The position numbers were made by a program, and so were the translations under genes. DNA of 26,416 bases from an uncultured Clostridium sp. Lineage in GTDB: Bacteria; Bacillota; Clostridia; TANB77; CAG-508. Under the pieces are notes generated by a model, which had not been told where the DNA came from, did no database searches, and was given only the letters and a program-made list of their open reading frames with translations. Shown here in pieces: positions 16,323 to 22,994 of this stretch (its first letter is position 1; each line of letters opens with the position of its first letter). Location: contig CAMMEP010000013.1 of NCBI GenBank assembly GCA_946495905.1, positions 1 through 26,416 of the forward strand. The letters are read 5' to 3'.

Positions 16323-16481
16323 TTTCGAGAAGAAGTATATATTTTTTTCTTTTTATTGGAGTGCTTAAGGTGGGGACCGACAAGCTTACAAAGTGTTTAA
16401 CGAACGTTAGTGAGTTAATACAGTTTGTGCGATGTTGGGGGCCGAAAATAAAAATAAAAAAATATATACTTCTTCTCGAAA
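16323..16481. mobile_element. 159-bp element with 35-bp terminal inverted repeats (MITE-like or structured RNA)
   Basis: The left arm (16323-16357, starting TTTCGAGAAGAAGTATATAT) and the right arm (16447-16481) are inverted copies with 34 of 35 matches. The 89-bp core is clearly richer in G than its surroundings (GGTGGGGACC, TTGGGGGCC) and has possible inner pairing (TTAAC with GTTAA, ACAAA with TTTGT). It contains no credible ORF. No clear target-site duplication is visible. It could be a MITE, or the gene for a hairpin RNA of about 159 nt. Confidence 0.6.
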
Positions 16482-16543
16482 TCAATATAATTGTGAATTC
16501 TAACTAGTTATTACAGAACTTGTAGATAATTTTTAAATTAATG

Positions 16544-16572
16544 TTTACAACCCAAAAACCGTATGATATAAT
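16544..16572 (+). promoter_or_regulatory. Promoter of the Ig-like/CmpB/GGDEF gene set
   Basis: TTTACA and TATAAT with a 17-bp spacer, 27 bp upstream of the 16600 start codon. Confidence 0.75.
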
Positions 16573-16599
16573 TTCAAATGTAAAAGTGGAGGAAAACGA

Positions 16600-17544
16600 A
16601 TGAATCAAATTTTAATGGTAGAGAATAAAAAGAAAAATAAAAAAACAAGGACAAGTTCAGGACCAATTGAAATAAAAAACATAGTCCGTTTTTTTGCAGT
16701 AGTCTTAATCCTATTTGCTCTATTTCTAATAGGGCATAGTTCGTATGCCATTTATATGGATGCAAGAGGAAATAGTACAGAAAACTTGCCAGAGATTTAT
16801 ATTTCAAGAGTAAATGATACTTTAATTGTAGATGTACAAAGCGTAAATGTAATCGATAGATTTAAATATAATTGGGAAAATTCGGAGCAAAGATCTATTC
16901 CAGAGGAGAAAACCAACTTCCAAGAAGAAATTACTTTGCCAAGTAGTAATAATACATTAACCATCATACTAGAAGATGAGACTGGAAGAGCGACGACTTT
17001 CACAAAAGAAATTATATTAGATGGAATTGACATTGCAAAACCAACCATAAGTATAACAAAGCAATCAACTAGCATAAGACTAGAAGCAGTAGATGAAACA
17101 GCAATTGAATATTTAACCTACCGAATTGATGATGGAGAAGAAATAAGAATTGATAAGAATAATGAAGAAGACACAAGAATAGAATATGCTTTAACAGATA
17201 TTGGTAGAGGAGAACATACTATTTATGTAACAGCAGTAGACCAATCCGGTAATACGAATACAGAAGAGCAAACTATCATTGTATCTTCGGAAACACCTGA
17301 GATTACAGAACTAACAGTTGACCAAGAAAATGCAAAATTAATCATAGGAGTATCCGATGCTGATGGAATTCAATCCATAGAAGTAAACTTAAATGGTGCT
17401 GTATATGGAATGAATGATGTTAACCAAACAGAAGCAAGATTTTCTTTAGACTTAGTAGAAGGTACTAACACAATAAGTATAAAAATAACAAATGTTAATG
17501 GATTAACGGCAGAAGGAGCAACAGAATTTAATTATGCACGATAA
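16600..17544 (+). CDS. Membrane-anchored protein with extracellular Ig-like domains, 314 aa
   Basis: ATG 16600 lies 7 nt behind GGAGG. The lysine-rich N-terminus (residues 8-17) and one hydrophobic helix (about 28-46) suggest a signal anchor with the remaining 265 residues outside the cell. The ectodomain looks like two or three small beta-sandwich domains; the patterns TIILEDETGRATTFTKEI, YVTAVDQSGNTNTEEQTI and ISIKITNVNGLTAEG are typical of bacterial Ig/cadherin-like folds. No catalytic motif is visible. It is the first gene of a three-gene set and overlaps the next by 11 bp, which suggests translational coupling. It may take part in cell-envelope or surface-fibre organisation beside the adhesins, but that is an inference from position only. 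Confidence 0.75.
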   Translation: MNQILMVENKKKNKKTRTSSGPIEIKNIVRFFAVVLILFALFLIGHSSYAIYMDARGNSTENLPEIYISRVNDTLIVDVQSVNVIDRFKYNWENSEQRSIPEEKTNFQEEITLPSSNNTLTIILEDETGRATTFTKEIILDGIDIAKPTISITKQSTSIRLEAVDETAIEYLTYRIDDGEEIRIDKNNEEDTRIEYALTDIGRGEHTIYVTAVDQSGNTNTEEQTIIVSSETPEITELTVDQENAKLIIGVSDADGIQSIEVNLNGAVYGMNDVNQTEARFSLDLVEGTNTISIKITNVNGLTAEGATEFNYAR

Positions 17545-18352
17545 AATGATATTTTACTTTATTTTATATTCCTTTTTAGGCTGGTGCTTAGAGTCAATTT
17601 ATAAGTCAATACTACAAAGAAAGCCAGTAAATAGTGGCTTCCTTTATGGACCGTTTTGTCCAATGTATGGAATTGGTGCTGTACTTATGATTGCTTTAGG
17701 AGGAATCTCAGATAATATAGTAGTTATCTTTATTATGGCATTTCTACTATTTTCCATATGGGAATATATTGTAGCAGTAATTTTAGAGAAATTATTTAAA
17801 ACCAAATATTGGGATTATTCACATCTTAAATTTAATATAAAAGGAAGAGTATGTTTAAAAAACTCAATCTATTGGGGAATATTAGGAGTATTACTAATAT
17901 TTGTTATCCAACCATGGATTGAAAACCTTACAAATTTAATACCAACCAATATATTAGTTTATATAAACATTATATTAAGTATAGCAATAGGCGTAGATGC
18001 CGTAATTACGGTTGTAAAAATAATGGTAATCGATAAGAAAATTGCAGAAATATTTGAATTAGGCGAAACAATTAAAGAAAAACTAGTAGAACTAAAAAAA
18101 TCAGAAACAATAGAAAAAGCGTATAAAGAAAATATACAAAAACTAGTAGAAGATTTAAAAGCAAAACAAACTATGTTAAAATTTAAAATCTATAAAAGAA
18201 TTATAAGACTAAAAAAATCCTTCCCAGAGATGCATTCTGAAAACATAACTGAGTTTATGAAACAGAAAATCTCATTAGAAGAATTAAAAGAAAAAATTAA
18301 GAAAAATAAGGCAATTAAAACAAATAAAAAACATAAAGAGAAAAGAGGTTAA
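17534..18352 (+). CDS. CmpB-family (PF06541-like) putative ABC-transporter-type membrane protein, 272 aa
   Basis: Family hallmarks are clear: SFLGWCLESIYKSI (residues 13-26), NSGFLYGPFCPMYGIGA (33-49), KYWDYSHLKFNIKGRVCL (91-108) and SIYWGILGVL (111-120). These mark the poorly understood Firmicute membrane family annotated as putative ABC transporter permease, type IV. Four to five membrane segments lie in residues 5-165. The last 100 residues are a basic, probably coiled-coil cytoplasmic tail, longer than in minimal members. The start ATG 17534 overlaps the upstream gene by 11 bp; an in-frame ATG at 17546, just past the upstream stop, is an alternative. The biochemical role of the family is not settled, and no ATPase gene is nearby. 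Confidence 0.8.
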   Translation: MHDKMIFYFILYSFLGWCLESIYKSILQRKPVNSGFLYGPFCPMYGIGAVLMIALGGISDNIVVIFIMAFLLFSIWEYIVAVILEKLFKTKYWDYSHLKFNIKGRVCLKNSIYWGILGVLLIFVIQPWIENLTNLIPTNILVYINIILSIAIGVDAVITVVKIMVIDKKIAEIFELGETIKEKLVELKKSETIEKAYKENIQKLVEDLKAKQTMLKFKIYKRIIRLKKSFPEMHSENITEFMKQKISLEELKEKIKKNKAIKTNKKHKEKRG

Positions 18353-18355
18353 AGT

Positions 18356-19318
18356 ATGGCACAAGAAGTATATATTATCGATAATAGCGATGAGTTAAAA
18401 GATATTATTTATCAGTTATTTAAACAGGAGAAAGATTGTAAAATTAAACTAAAAAAAGTAGATACCAATAACATTGATGTAGCGTTAAAAAATATACCAG
18501 CATTAATTATTATCAATGAAGATACCATTGACGAAAACATTATTGAAGTATGCAAAAAAATAAGATTGAATGAAGATAATAGCATTACACCAATTATTGT
18601 AGTATCTTCAAATCGAGAAAAGGAACACAGAGTAGAAGTATTAAAAGAATGTGTAGAACATTATATAAAAGCTCCTATTGATAAAGAATATCTATTTTAT
18701 ACCATTAAAAATGTTATTCGATTATTAGATACCAATAGAAGAGTAAGCCCACTTACCGGACTTCCAGGCAATGTACAAATCCAAGCAGAAATGAAAAAAA
18801 GACTATTAAATAAAGAAGATTTTGTTATGCTTTATTTAGACTTAGATAATTTTAAAGCCTATAATGATGTATATGGATTCTTAAATGGAGATGAAATAAT
18901 TAAATTTACCTCTAGAACAATTATAAATAATATTGACAAACTATCTGTAAGTGGAAATACATTTGTAGGACATATTGGAGGAGATGACTTTGTAGCAATT
19001 GTTTCCGAAGAAGACGATTACGAAGCAATATGCCAAAACATTATAGCAGAGTTTGACAAAGGAGTTTTAAAATATTTTAACGAAGAAGATATTCAAAAAG
19101 GATATCTAGAAGTACCAAATAGAAAATGCGTAATAGAACAATTTCCATTAACTTCAATTTCAATTGGAGTTGTCGTAGCACATAAAGGCAGATTCCATAA
19201 TGTATTAGAAATAGGAGAGGTAGGAGCACAAGTGAAACATCTAGCAAAAACAACATTAGGAAGTGCATACTCTATTGATAGAAGAAAAAAAGAAATGGTT
19301 TGTGAAGTGAAAAAATAA
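18356..19318 (+). CDS. GGDEF-domain protein with degenerate receiver domain, 320 aa
   Basis: Follows the CmpB-like gene by 3 bp, with AGAGG as ribosome binding site. Residues 1-125 have the fold pattern of a response-regulator receiver (YIIDNSDE, ALIIINED, PIIVVSS, YIKAPID), but the phosphoacceptor position is Asn54 rather than Asp, so normal phosphorylation is unlikely. Residues 130-320 are a GGDEF domain: SPLTGLPGN (131-139), YLDLDNFKAYND (160-171) with the metal-binding Asp pair, HIGGDDFV (206-213) as the signature and LTSISIGVV near residue 270. GGDDF is a conservative variant of GGDEF, so diguanylate cyclase activity is possible, as is a role as a c-di-GMP or GTP sensor. No EAL domain. 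Its partner genes are membrane proteins, which suggests an envelope signal. Confidence 0.82.
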   Translation: MAQEVYIIDNSDELKDIIYQLFKQEKDCKIKLKKVDTNNIDVALKNIPALIIINEDTIDENIIEVCKKIRLNEDNSITPIIVVSSNREKEHRVEVLKECVEHYIKAPIDKEYLFYTIKNVIRLLDTNRRVSPLTGLPGNVQIQAEMKKRLLNKEDFVMLYLDLDNFKAYNDVYGFLNGDEIIKFTSRTIINNIDKLSVSGNTFVGHIGGDDFVAIVSEEDDYEAICQNIIAEFDKGVLKYFNEEDIQKGYLEVPNRKCVIEQFPLTSISIGVVVAHKGRFHNVLEIGEVGAQVKHLAKTTLGSAYSIDRRKKEMVCEVKK

Positions 19319-19342
19319 ATTATAAAGTTATATAAAAATATA

Positions 19343-19390
19343 AAAAAGCATATACATATACGAAGAGAGGTATGTATATGCTTATTTTAA
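19343..19390. repeat. 48-bp direct repeat, left end of cassette (also hairpin terminator of the GGDEF gene)
   Basis: Identical over 48 bp to 25267-25314. It contains a perfect 12-bp inverted repeat (AGCATATACATA / TATGTATATGCT) around a 12-nt loop TACGAAGAGAGG, followed by TTATTTT. It lies 24 bp after the GGDEF gene and can act as its terminator. This copy also holds a silent duplicate of the amidase ribosome binding site and start. Confidence 0.9.
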
Positions 19391-19408
19391 TAAAAATATA
19401 AACAAGTG

Positions 19409-19437
19409 TTGACATAAAACTACAAAAGTAGTAAAAT
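19409..19437 (+). promoter_or_regulatory. Consensus promoter of the radical SAM operon with palindrome in the spacer
   Basis: TTGACA and TAAAAT with a 17-bp spacer. The spacer contains ACTACAAAAGTAGT (19419-19432), a perfect 5-bp inverted repeat around AAAA, well placed for a repressor. Confidence 0.8.
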
Positions 19438-19444
19438 ATAAATG

Positions 19445-19552
19445 TAACTTTGTAGAAAAGTAATTATTCTTTGCTAGTCGAAGAATGATTAGCCTGTATT
19501 AGTGACTGTTATCAGTCTACTAATAAATATTAAATCCAAAAGGAGGACTATT
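19445..19552 (+). promoter_or_regulatory. Structured 5' leader of the radical SAM operon
   Basis: About 108 nt between the expected transcription start and the octapeptide ORF. Two hairpins can be drawn: ATTCTT...AAGAAT near 19468-19488 and ATTAGTGACTG...CAGTCTACTAAT near 19499-19525. No known riboswitch or T-box consensus is recognised. Confidence 0.4.
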
Positions 19553-19579
19553 ATGGATCTGAGAACAGCAGGCAACTAA
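19553..19579 (+). CDS. Octapeptide ORF (MDLRTAGN), putative peptide precursor or leader peptide
   Basis: ATG 19553 lies 6 nt behind AAAAGGAGG, the strongest ribosome binding site in the window, and the frame stops with TAA after eight codons. The stop codon lies inside a small hairpin (GCAAC...GTTGC), and a terminator follows 22 bp later, before the radical SAM gene. Such an arrangement keeps a short peptide in large excess over downstream enzymes. The microcin C system has the same layout with the heptapeptide MRTGNAN, also ending in Asn, but its adenylating enzyme MccB has no counterpart here. The alternative is a regulatory leader peptide whose translation controls the terminator. Translation itself is very likely; the role is uncertain. 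Confidence 0.55.
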   Translation: MDLRTAGN

Positions 19580-19601
19580 TATAGGTTGCAACAACGAATG
19601 A

Positions 19602-19631
19602 GGCTGACCATATTTGGTCAGCCATTATTTT
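19602..19631 (+). terminator. Intrinsic terminator/attenuator between octapeptide ORF and radical SAM gene
   Basis: A perfect 9-bp stem (GGCTGACCA / TGGTCAGCC), 4-nt loop and ATTATTTT tail. Since no promoter is seen after it, the operon must be read through it, either by leakage or by regulated antitermination. Confidence 0.75.
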
Positions 19632-19650
19632 AAATAAGGAGGTCTTTTTT

Positions 19651-20850
19651 ATGAAAGATAAAAAGTACACATCAATACGGTTAGAAGTAACATCAGGCTG
19701 TAACTTAAAATGTAAATATTGTCATAATTCAGAATATATTAACCGGAAAGATGATATGACGACAGATGAAATATTGACACTTGTTTCTGAGACTAAAAAG
19801 GTATATGATATTAATAAAATTTTGTTGACAGGAGGAGAACCCCTTGTAAATAAAGATATCATATTGATAATAAAACATATCTCAGAATTAGGAATTAAAG
19901 CAGATATGGTAACAAATGCTACCTTGTTAACAAAAAGTCTTGCTAAAGAACTTGAAGAGGCAGGTTTAAAGAGGATAAGAATTAGCATTGACACTGTTAC
20001 TGATGAAAACTCGTTGAGAGATGGAACTATTACTGAGAATCTCTGGAAGAAAGCTGAATGGATTGCAAAAAATACTGGAATAGAAGTTTGTATTCATACA
20101 GTTTGTAATCCGAGTAATGCAGATAAGCTTTTTGATGTATATCAAAAAGTTTGTGCTATTGGTGCATCAAGATGGAGAGTATTTGATATTGGTTTTCAGG
20201 GTGGAGCTTTAAAAAATATCGACTTCGAAGGCTATTACGAGAAAATGATGGACTCTTGTGTTAAAATTTTAAATCATTACATAGAAAATCACCTTGAAGA
20301 TAAGCTGGATATTGAAATTAATAATATTTTTAGAACAATCATGTTAAAAGCAAAACCAAGTAATGTAGATTGTATGGAAATGTTAGATAAGCGTTTGAAA
20401 TATTCTCCATGTGATTATGTAGCAGATCATCAAATCTCTGTAAGAAGTGATGGCACAGCAACTTTATGTCAATATTTTCACAATACTATTTTTGATTTTA
20501 AAGGTAATAACTTTGATATTAAGAAGACACTTGAAAACAAACACTTGAACCCAGAATATGTGATTCTTATGAAAGATTTAAGTTATTGTTCAAAGTGTAA
20601 GTATTGCCTAGTATGTAATAGTGGTTGTAGAGCAAGAGCGAACTTTCTTACTGGAGATATTACAGAGGCAGATCCAGGAGCATGTTTTATTTGTAGAAAA
20701 GTGATTGAAGACATTATCCCAATTCTTCCACGTAATACAAGAGAAGCATATATGGAATGTATAAATCCTAATGGATTAGAACCAAAATACAATATTGATG
20801 ATCTAAGGCAAATAATGAAAGAAAAAGGGTTGACGGATGATAGGATTTAG
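19651..20850 (+). CDS. Radical SAM enzyme with SPASM-type C-terminal cluster domain, 399 aa
   Basis: ATG 19651 lies 8 nt behind AAGGAGG. The radical SAM site is C17xxxC21xxC24 (SGCNLKCKYCHN), followed by LTGGEP (59-64) and RISIDT (110-115), as in the MoaA/PqqE/anSME branch. The C-terminal part has the SPASM layout: Cys254 and Cys273 (SDGTATLCQYFHN), then Cys313, 316, 319, 322 and 326 in SYCSKCKYCLVCNSGCRA and Cys345/348 in ACFICRK. Such auxiliary [4Fe-4S] clusters are typical of enzymes that modify peptides, though some act on small molecules. First enzyme of a translationally coupled trio: the stop overlaps the next start by 14 bp. Substrate unknown; the octapeptide just upstream is an obvious candidate. 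Confidence 0.88.
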   Translation: MKDKKYTSIRLEVTSGCNLKCKYCHNSEYINRKDDMTTDEILTLVSETKKVYDINKILLTGGEPLVNKDIILIIKHISELGIKADMVTNATLLTKSLAKELEEAGLKRIRISIDTVTDENSLRDGTITENLWKKAEWIAKNTGIEVCIHTVCNPSNADKLFDVYQKVCAIGASRWRVFDIGFQGGALKNIDFEGYYEKMMDSCVKILNHYIENHLEDKLDIEINNIFRTIMLKAKPSNVDCMEMLDKRLKYSPCDYVADHQISVRSDGTATLCQYFHNTIFDFKGNNFDIKKTLENKHLNPEYVILMKDLSYCSKCKYCLVCNSGCRARANFLTGDITEADPGACFICRKVIEDIIPILPRNTREAYMECINPNGLEPKYNIDDLRQIMKEKGLTDDRI

Positions 20851-21586
20851 AGTGCCAAGTGCAATGATAAGTTCATCATTTTTGCATCAATACTTCAAGT
20901 TGTTTGATTTCATTGAAATAAAGATAAAAAACGAGTATGATTTTTTGTCTGTACAAAAAAAATTAAACAGTGAATGCTTAGGCAAATGTTCAATACATTT
21001 GCCTAAGCGGATGTTATATGATGAATTTGAGCACAATAATGCAAAAAGGATTCTAGAATGTATTAATAATTGTGAAGTATATCCTGTAAATATTGTGATG
21101 CATTTTTACGGCTATGAAAATGAAATAATTTCTAAATTGAGAAAATTAAGAAAAGAGGTTCCAAAAGAAGTTTCGATATGTATAGAAAATATTCAGACTT
21201 ATAGTACGAAGTATATTGATGAACTAGAATATGTTATTAAAAGATTGAAAAAGGATAATATTAGCATATGTATGGATTTAGGACATTTAATGTATGGAGG
21301 AATAAAGTTGGGATATACTCAAATAGAGTTGACTAGAATGTTAAAAAGTAAACGGTCAATTTGTCAAAGTATAAAAGAAATTCATATACATGATTTTAAT
21401 GTTCAAACTGACCATATAATTTTATCAGAAGGTAAACTTGATAGAAAATCAGTATGTGAAATACTGCAATTCTTACCCATAGTTCCTATTATAATAGAAA
21501 CGAATGTAAGAGAAGCAGAAAAAGATGGCTTGATGCAGGTTAATTGGGTAAAGGAGATTTTGAATTATGGAAATACGGAAAATTGA
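20837..21586 (+). CDS. Xylose-isomerase-like TIM-barrel protein (AP endonuclease 2 superfamily), 249 aa
   Basis: The pattern of metal ligands is that of the sugar phosphate isomerase/epimerase superfamily: His54 (SIHLPKRM), His89 (NIVMHFYG), Glu117 (SICIENIQT), Asp147 and His150 (CMDLGHLMYGG), His183/His185 (EIHIHDFN), Asp192-His193, Glu198 and Glu221 (IIIETN). Members isomerise or epimerise sugars and inositols, or cut abasic DNA; related folds with iron clusters modify peptides (MNIO), but the MNIO signature is not obvious here. ATG 20837 overlaps the radical SAM stop and follows AAAGGG by 7 nt, so the proteins should be made in step. It presumably acts on the same pathway intermediate. Confidence 0.78.
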   Translation: MIGFRVPSAMISSSFLHQYFKLFDFIEIKIKNEYDFLSVQKKLNSECLGKCSIHLPKRMLYDEFEHNNAKRILECINNCEVYPVNIVMHFYGYENEIISKLRKLRKEVPKEVSICIENIQTYSTKYIDELEYVIKRLKKDNISICMDLGHLMYGGIKLGYTQIELTRMLKSKRSICQSIKEIHIHDFNVQTDHIILSEGKLDRKSVCEILQFLPIVPIIIETNVREAEKDGLMQVNWVKEILNYGNTEN

Positions 21587-22274
21587 AGATGTAAATTCTA
21601 TTTTGATTTTGCACAGTGAAATTTTTGGAAAAGATTTTCCAATGCAAAGCTATGAAAAAAAGAGGAAACAGAATGAATTATTAATTTTTGTATATAAAGA
21701 AGAACAACAATTAATAGGATATAGTATAATTGTTGTGCAGAAGGAAATTAATAATTTGTATGCTTGGTATGGAGGAGTGTTACCGAAATATCAGGGAAGA
21801 GGACTTAATAAACAGTTTTTAGAATTTCTTATAGAATATGCAAGAAACAAAAAATTTGATTCAGTAACGTTGGCAAGTAGTAATATGAGACCACATATGC
21901 TAAGATTGGCAATAAAACTTGGATTTGATATATATGATATTAAAAAAAGAAATTTTGGTGATGGAGACAAAATATATTTTAAATTTAAGATTTTGCCAGA
22001 GCATTCTCGGAAATTGTCATTAAAAACAAAAAAAGAGGATGCTACATATTTTGCGAATTTAGAGAGAACAGCTGTTGAGATGATGAAAACCAATTGTAGC
22101 AAAATAGCAATTGAAGATGTTAATGAAATGGGGTTAAAATACTTATTAAAATATCTTAATAGTTTTAGTAAATATCCAGAAGTAACAGTTTTTCTAGACT
22201 GTGAAGAGACATTCATAAAAGACATTAGTGCTATTTACAAAGGAAAGATACTTTTTATAAAAAAGACAAGTTAA
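21567..22274 (+). CDS. GNAT-family acetyltransferase with C-terminal extension, 235 aa
   Basis: The start overlaps the TIM-barrel stop by 20 bp and follows AAAGGAG. Residues 1-145 form a GNAT domain with the acetyl-CoA loop in YGGVLPKYQGRGLNKQFLEF (Q/RxxGxG motif as YQGRGLN) and the following helix. The region around SSNMRPHMLRLAIKLGFDIY is the usual motif B. The last 85 residues are not recognised and are absent from minimal GNATs; they resemble a small alpha/beta domain (IEDVNEMGLKYLLKYLNS, VTVFLDCEET). It probably acylates an amine on the pathway product or gives self-protection. The operon ends at the terminator directly after it. Confidence 0.8.
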   Translation: MEIRKIEDVNSILILHSEIFGKDFPMQSYEKKRKQNELLIFVYKEEQQLIGYSIIVVQKEINNLYAWYGGVLPKYQGRGLNKQFLEFLIEYARNKKFDSVTLASSNMRPHMLRLAIKLGFDIYDIKKRNFGDGDKIYFKFKILPEHSRKLSLKTKKEDATYFANLERTAVEMMKTNCSKIAIEDVNEMGLKYLLKYLNSFSKYPEVTVFLDCEETFIKDISAIYKGKILFIKKTS

Positions 22275-22277
22275 AAG

Positions 22278-22315
22278 AAAAGGATGTAGAATTATTGAAA
22301 TTCTACGTCCTTTTT
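22278..22315 (+). terminator. Terminator of the radical SAM operon
   Basis: A 16-bp stem (AAAAGGATGTAGAATT / AATTCTACGTCCTTTT, one G-U pair) with a 5-nt loop and T run, 3 bp after the GNAT stop codon. Confidence 0.9.
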
Positions 22316-22323
22316 GATATAAT
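22295..22323 (+). promoter_or_regulatory. Promoter of the histidine phosphatase gene, nested in the terminator
   Basis: TTGAAA and TATAAT with a 17-bp spacer. The -35 lies in the loop and right arm of the preceding terminator hairpin. Confidence 0.65.
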
Positions 22324-22349
22324 ATAATCCTATTTATGGAGGAGGCAAT

Positions 22350-22959
22350 ATGGAAAGAACAATAGTTTATTTAATAAGGCATTCTGAACAGTATAGAGAT
22401 TGTTGTAATTTTGGAGATATACAGTGTGAAAATGAGAAAATAATTTTGTCTATAGAAGGAGAACAGAAAGCGGAAGAGTTAAGTAATAATCCTGAATTAT
22501 TAAATATAAATGAATTATGGAGTAGTAGTTATTCAAGAGCGATAGGAACTGCAAAGTATATTGCTAGAAAAAATAACATATTAATTAATATAGATAAAAG
22601 ATTAAATGAAAGAATGTTGCGGAGATAGAGAAGAATTAAAAAAATTAGGAAAAATTAAGAAAAATTCATATACTATAGAACAGATGATAGATAATACATT
22701 AAAGTGCACAGGAGGAGAAAGTTTTTTAGAGGTAGAAACAAGAATGAATGAGGCTGTTGAGGATATAGTAAAAAATAATATTGGTAAGAATGTAGTAATA
22801 GTAAGTCATGGGGCAGCGATTAAATATTATTTGAAAAAATATTGCGATTTTAAGAATAATAAATTATTATACAAAGAAAAAGAGATTAATATTGCTTCTC
22901 CAAGTATTTTAAAGCTTGAGTTTGAAGAACTAAAATTAAAAGAAATTATATTTAGATAA
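22350..22959 (+). pseudogene. Histidine phosphatase (phosphoglycerate mutase-like), +1 frameshifted
   Basis: Two overlapping frames encode one protein of about 202 aa. Frame one (22350-22628, ribosome binding site GGAGGAGG) has the phosphohistidine motif YLIRHSEQ and WSSSYSRAIGTAKYIA, and ends RLNERMLRR. The second frame (from about 22606 to 22959) continues with CGDREELKKLGK, TGGESFLEVETRMNEAV and the second catalytic motif VVIVSHGAAIKYY. Joining them by skipping one base near 22613-22618 gives RLNER-CCGDREELKKLG, the usual order. So one extra base (or two missing) breaks the gene, unless it is a sequencing error or a natural frameshift; no known shift signal is seen. An intact product would remove phosphate from a small molecule, possibly from this cassette's pathway. 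Confidence 0.8.
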
Positions 22960-22992
22960 AAAGCATCTTCAGAATTATCTGAAGATGCTTTT
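22959..22992. terminator. Bidirectional terminator between histidine phosphatase and iorB
   Basis: A 15-bp perfect stem (AAAAGCATCTTCAGA / TCTGAAGATGCTTTT) with a 4-nt loop, and T runs for both convergent genes. Confidence 0.9.
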
Positions 22993-22994
22993 CG

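Noticed and set aside
16323..16481. Retron or 6S RNA interpretation of the inverted-repeat element
   Set aside because: No reverse transcriptase gene is nearby, and the head lacks the promoter-like bubble expected of 6S RNA. It is kept as unclassified.
16286..16507. 73-codon plus-strand ORF across the inverted-repeat element
   Set aside because: It starts inside a terminator, has no ribosome binding site and simply spans the two arms of the element.
19445..19640. T-box or known riboswitch in the radical SAM operon leader
   Set aside because: The T-box consensus and other riboswitch cores I know are not visible. Only simple hairpins, a short ORF and a terminator are supported.
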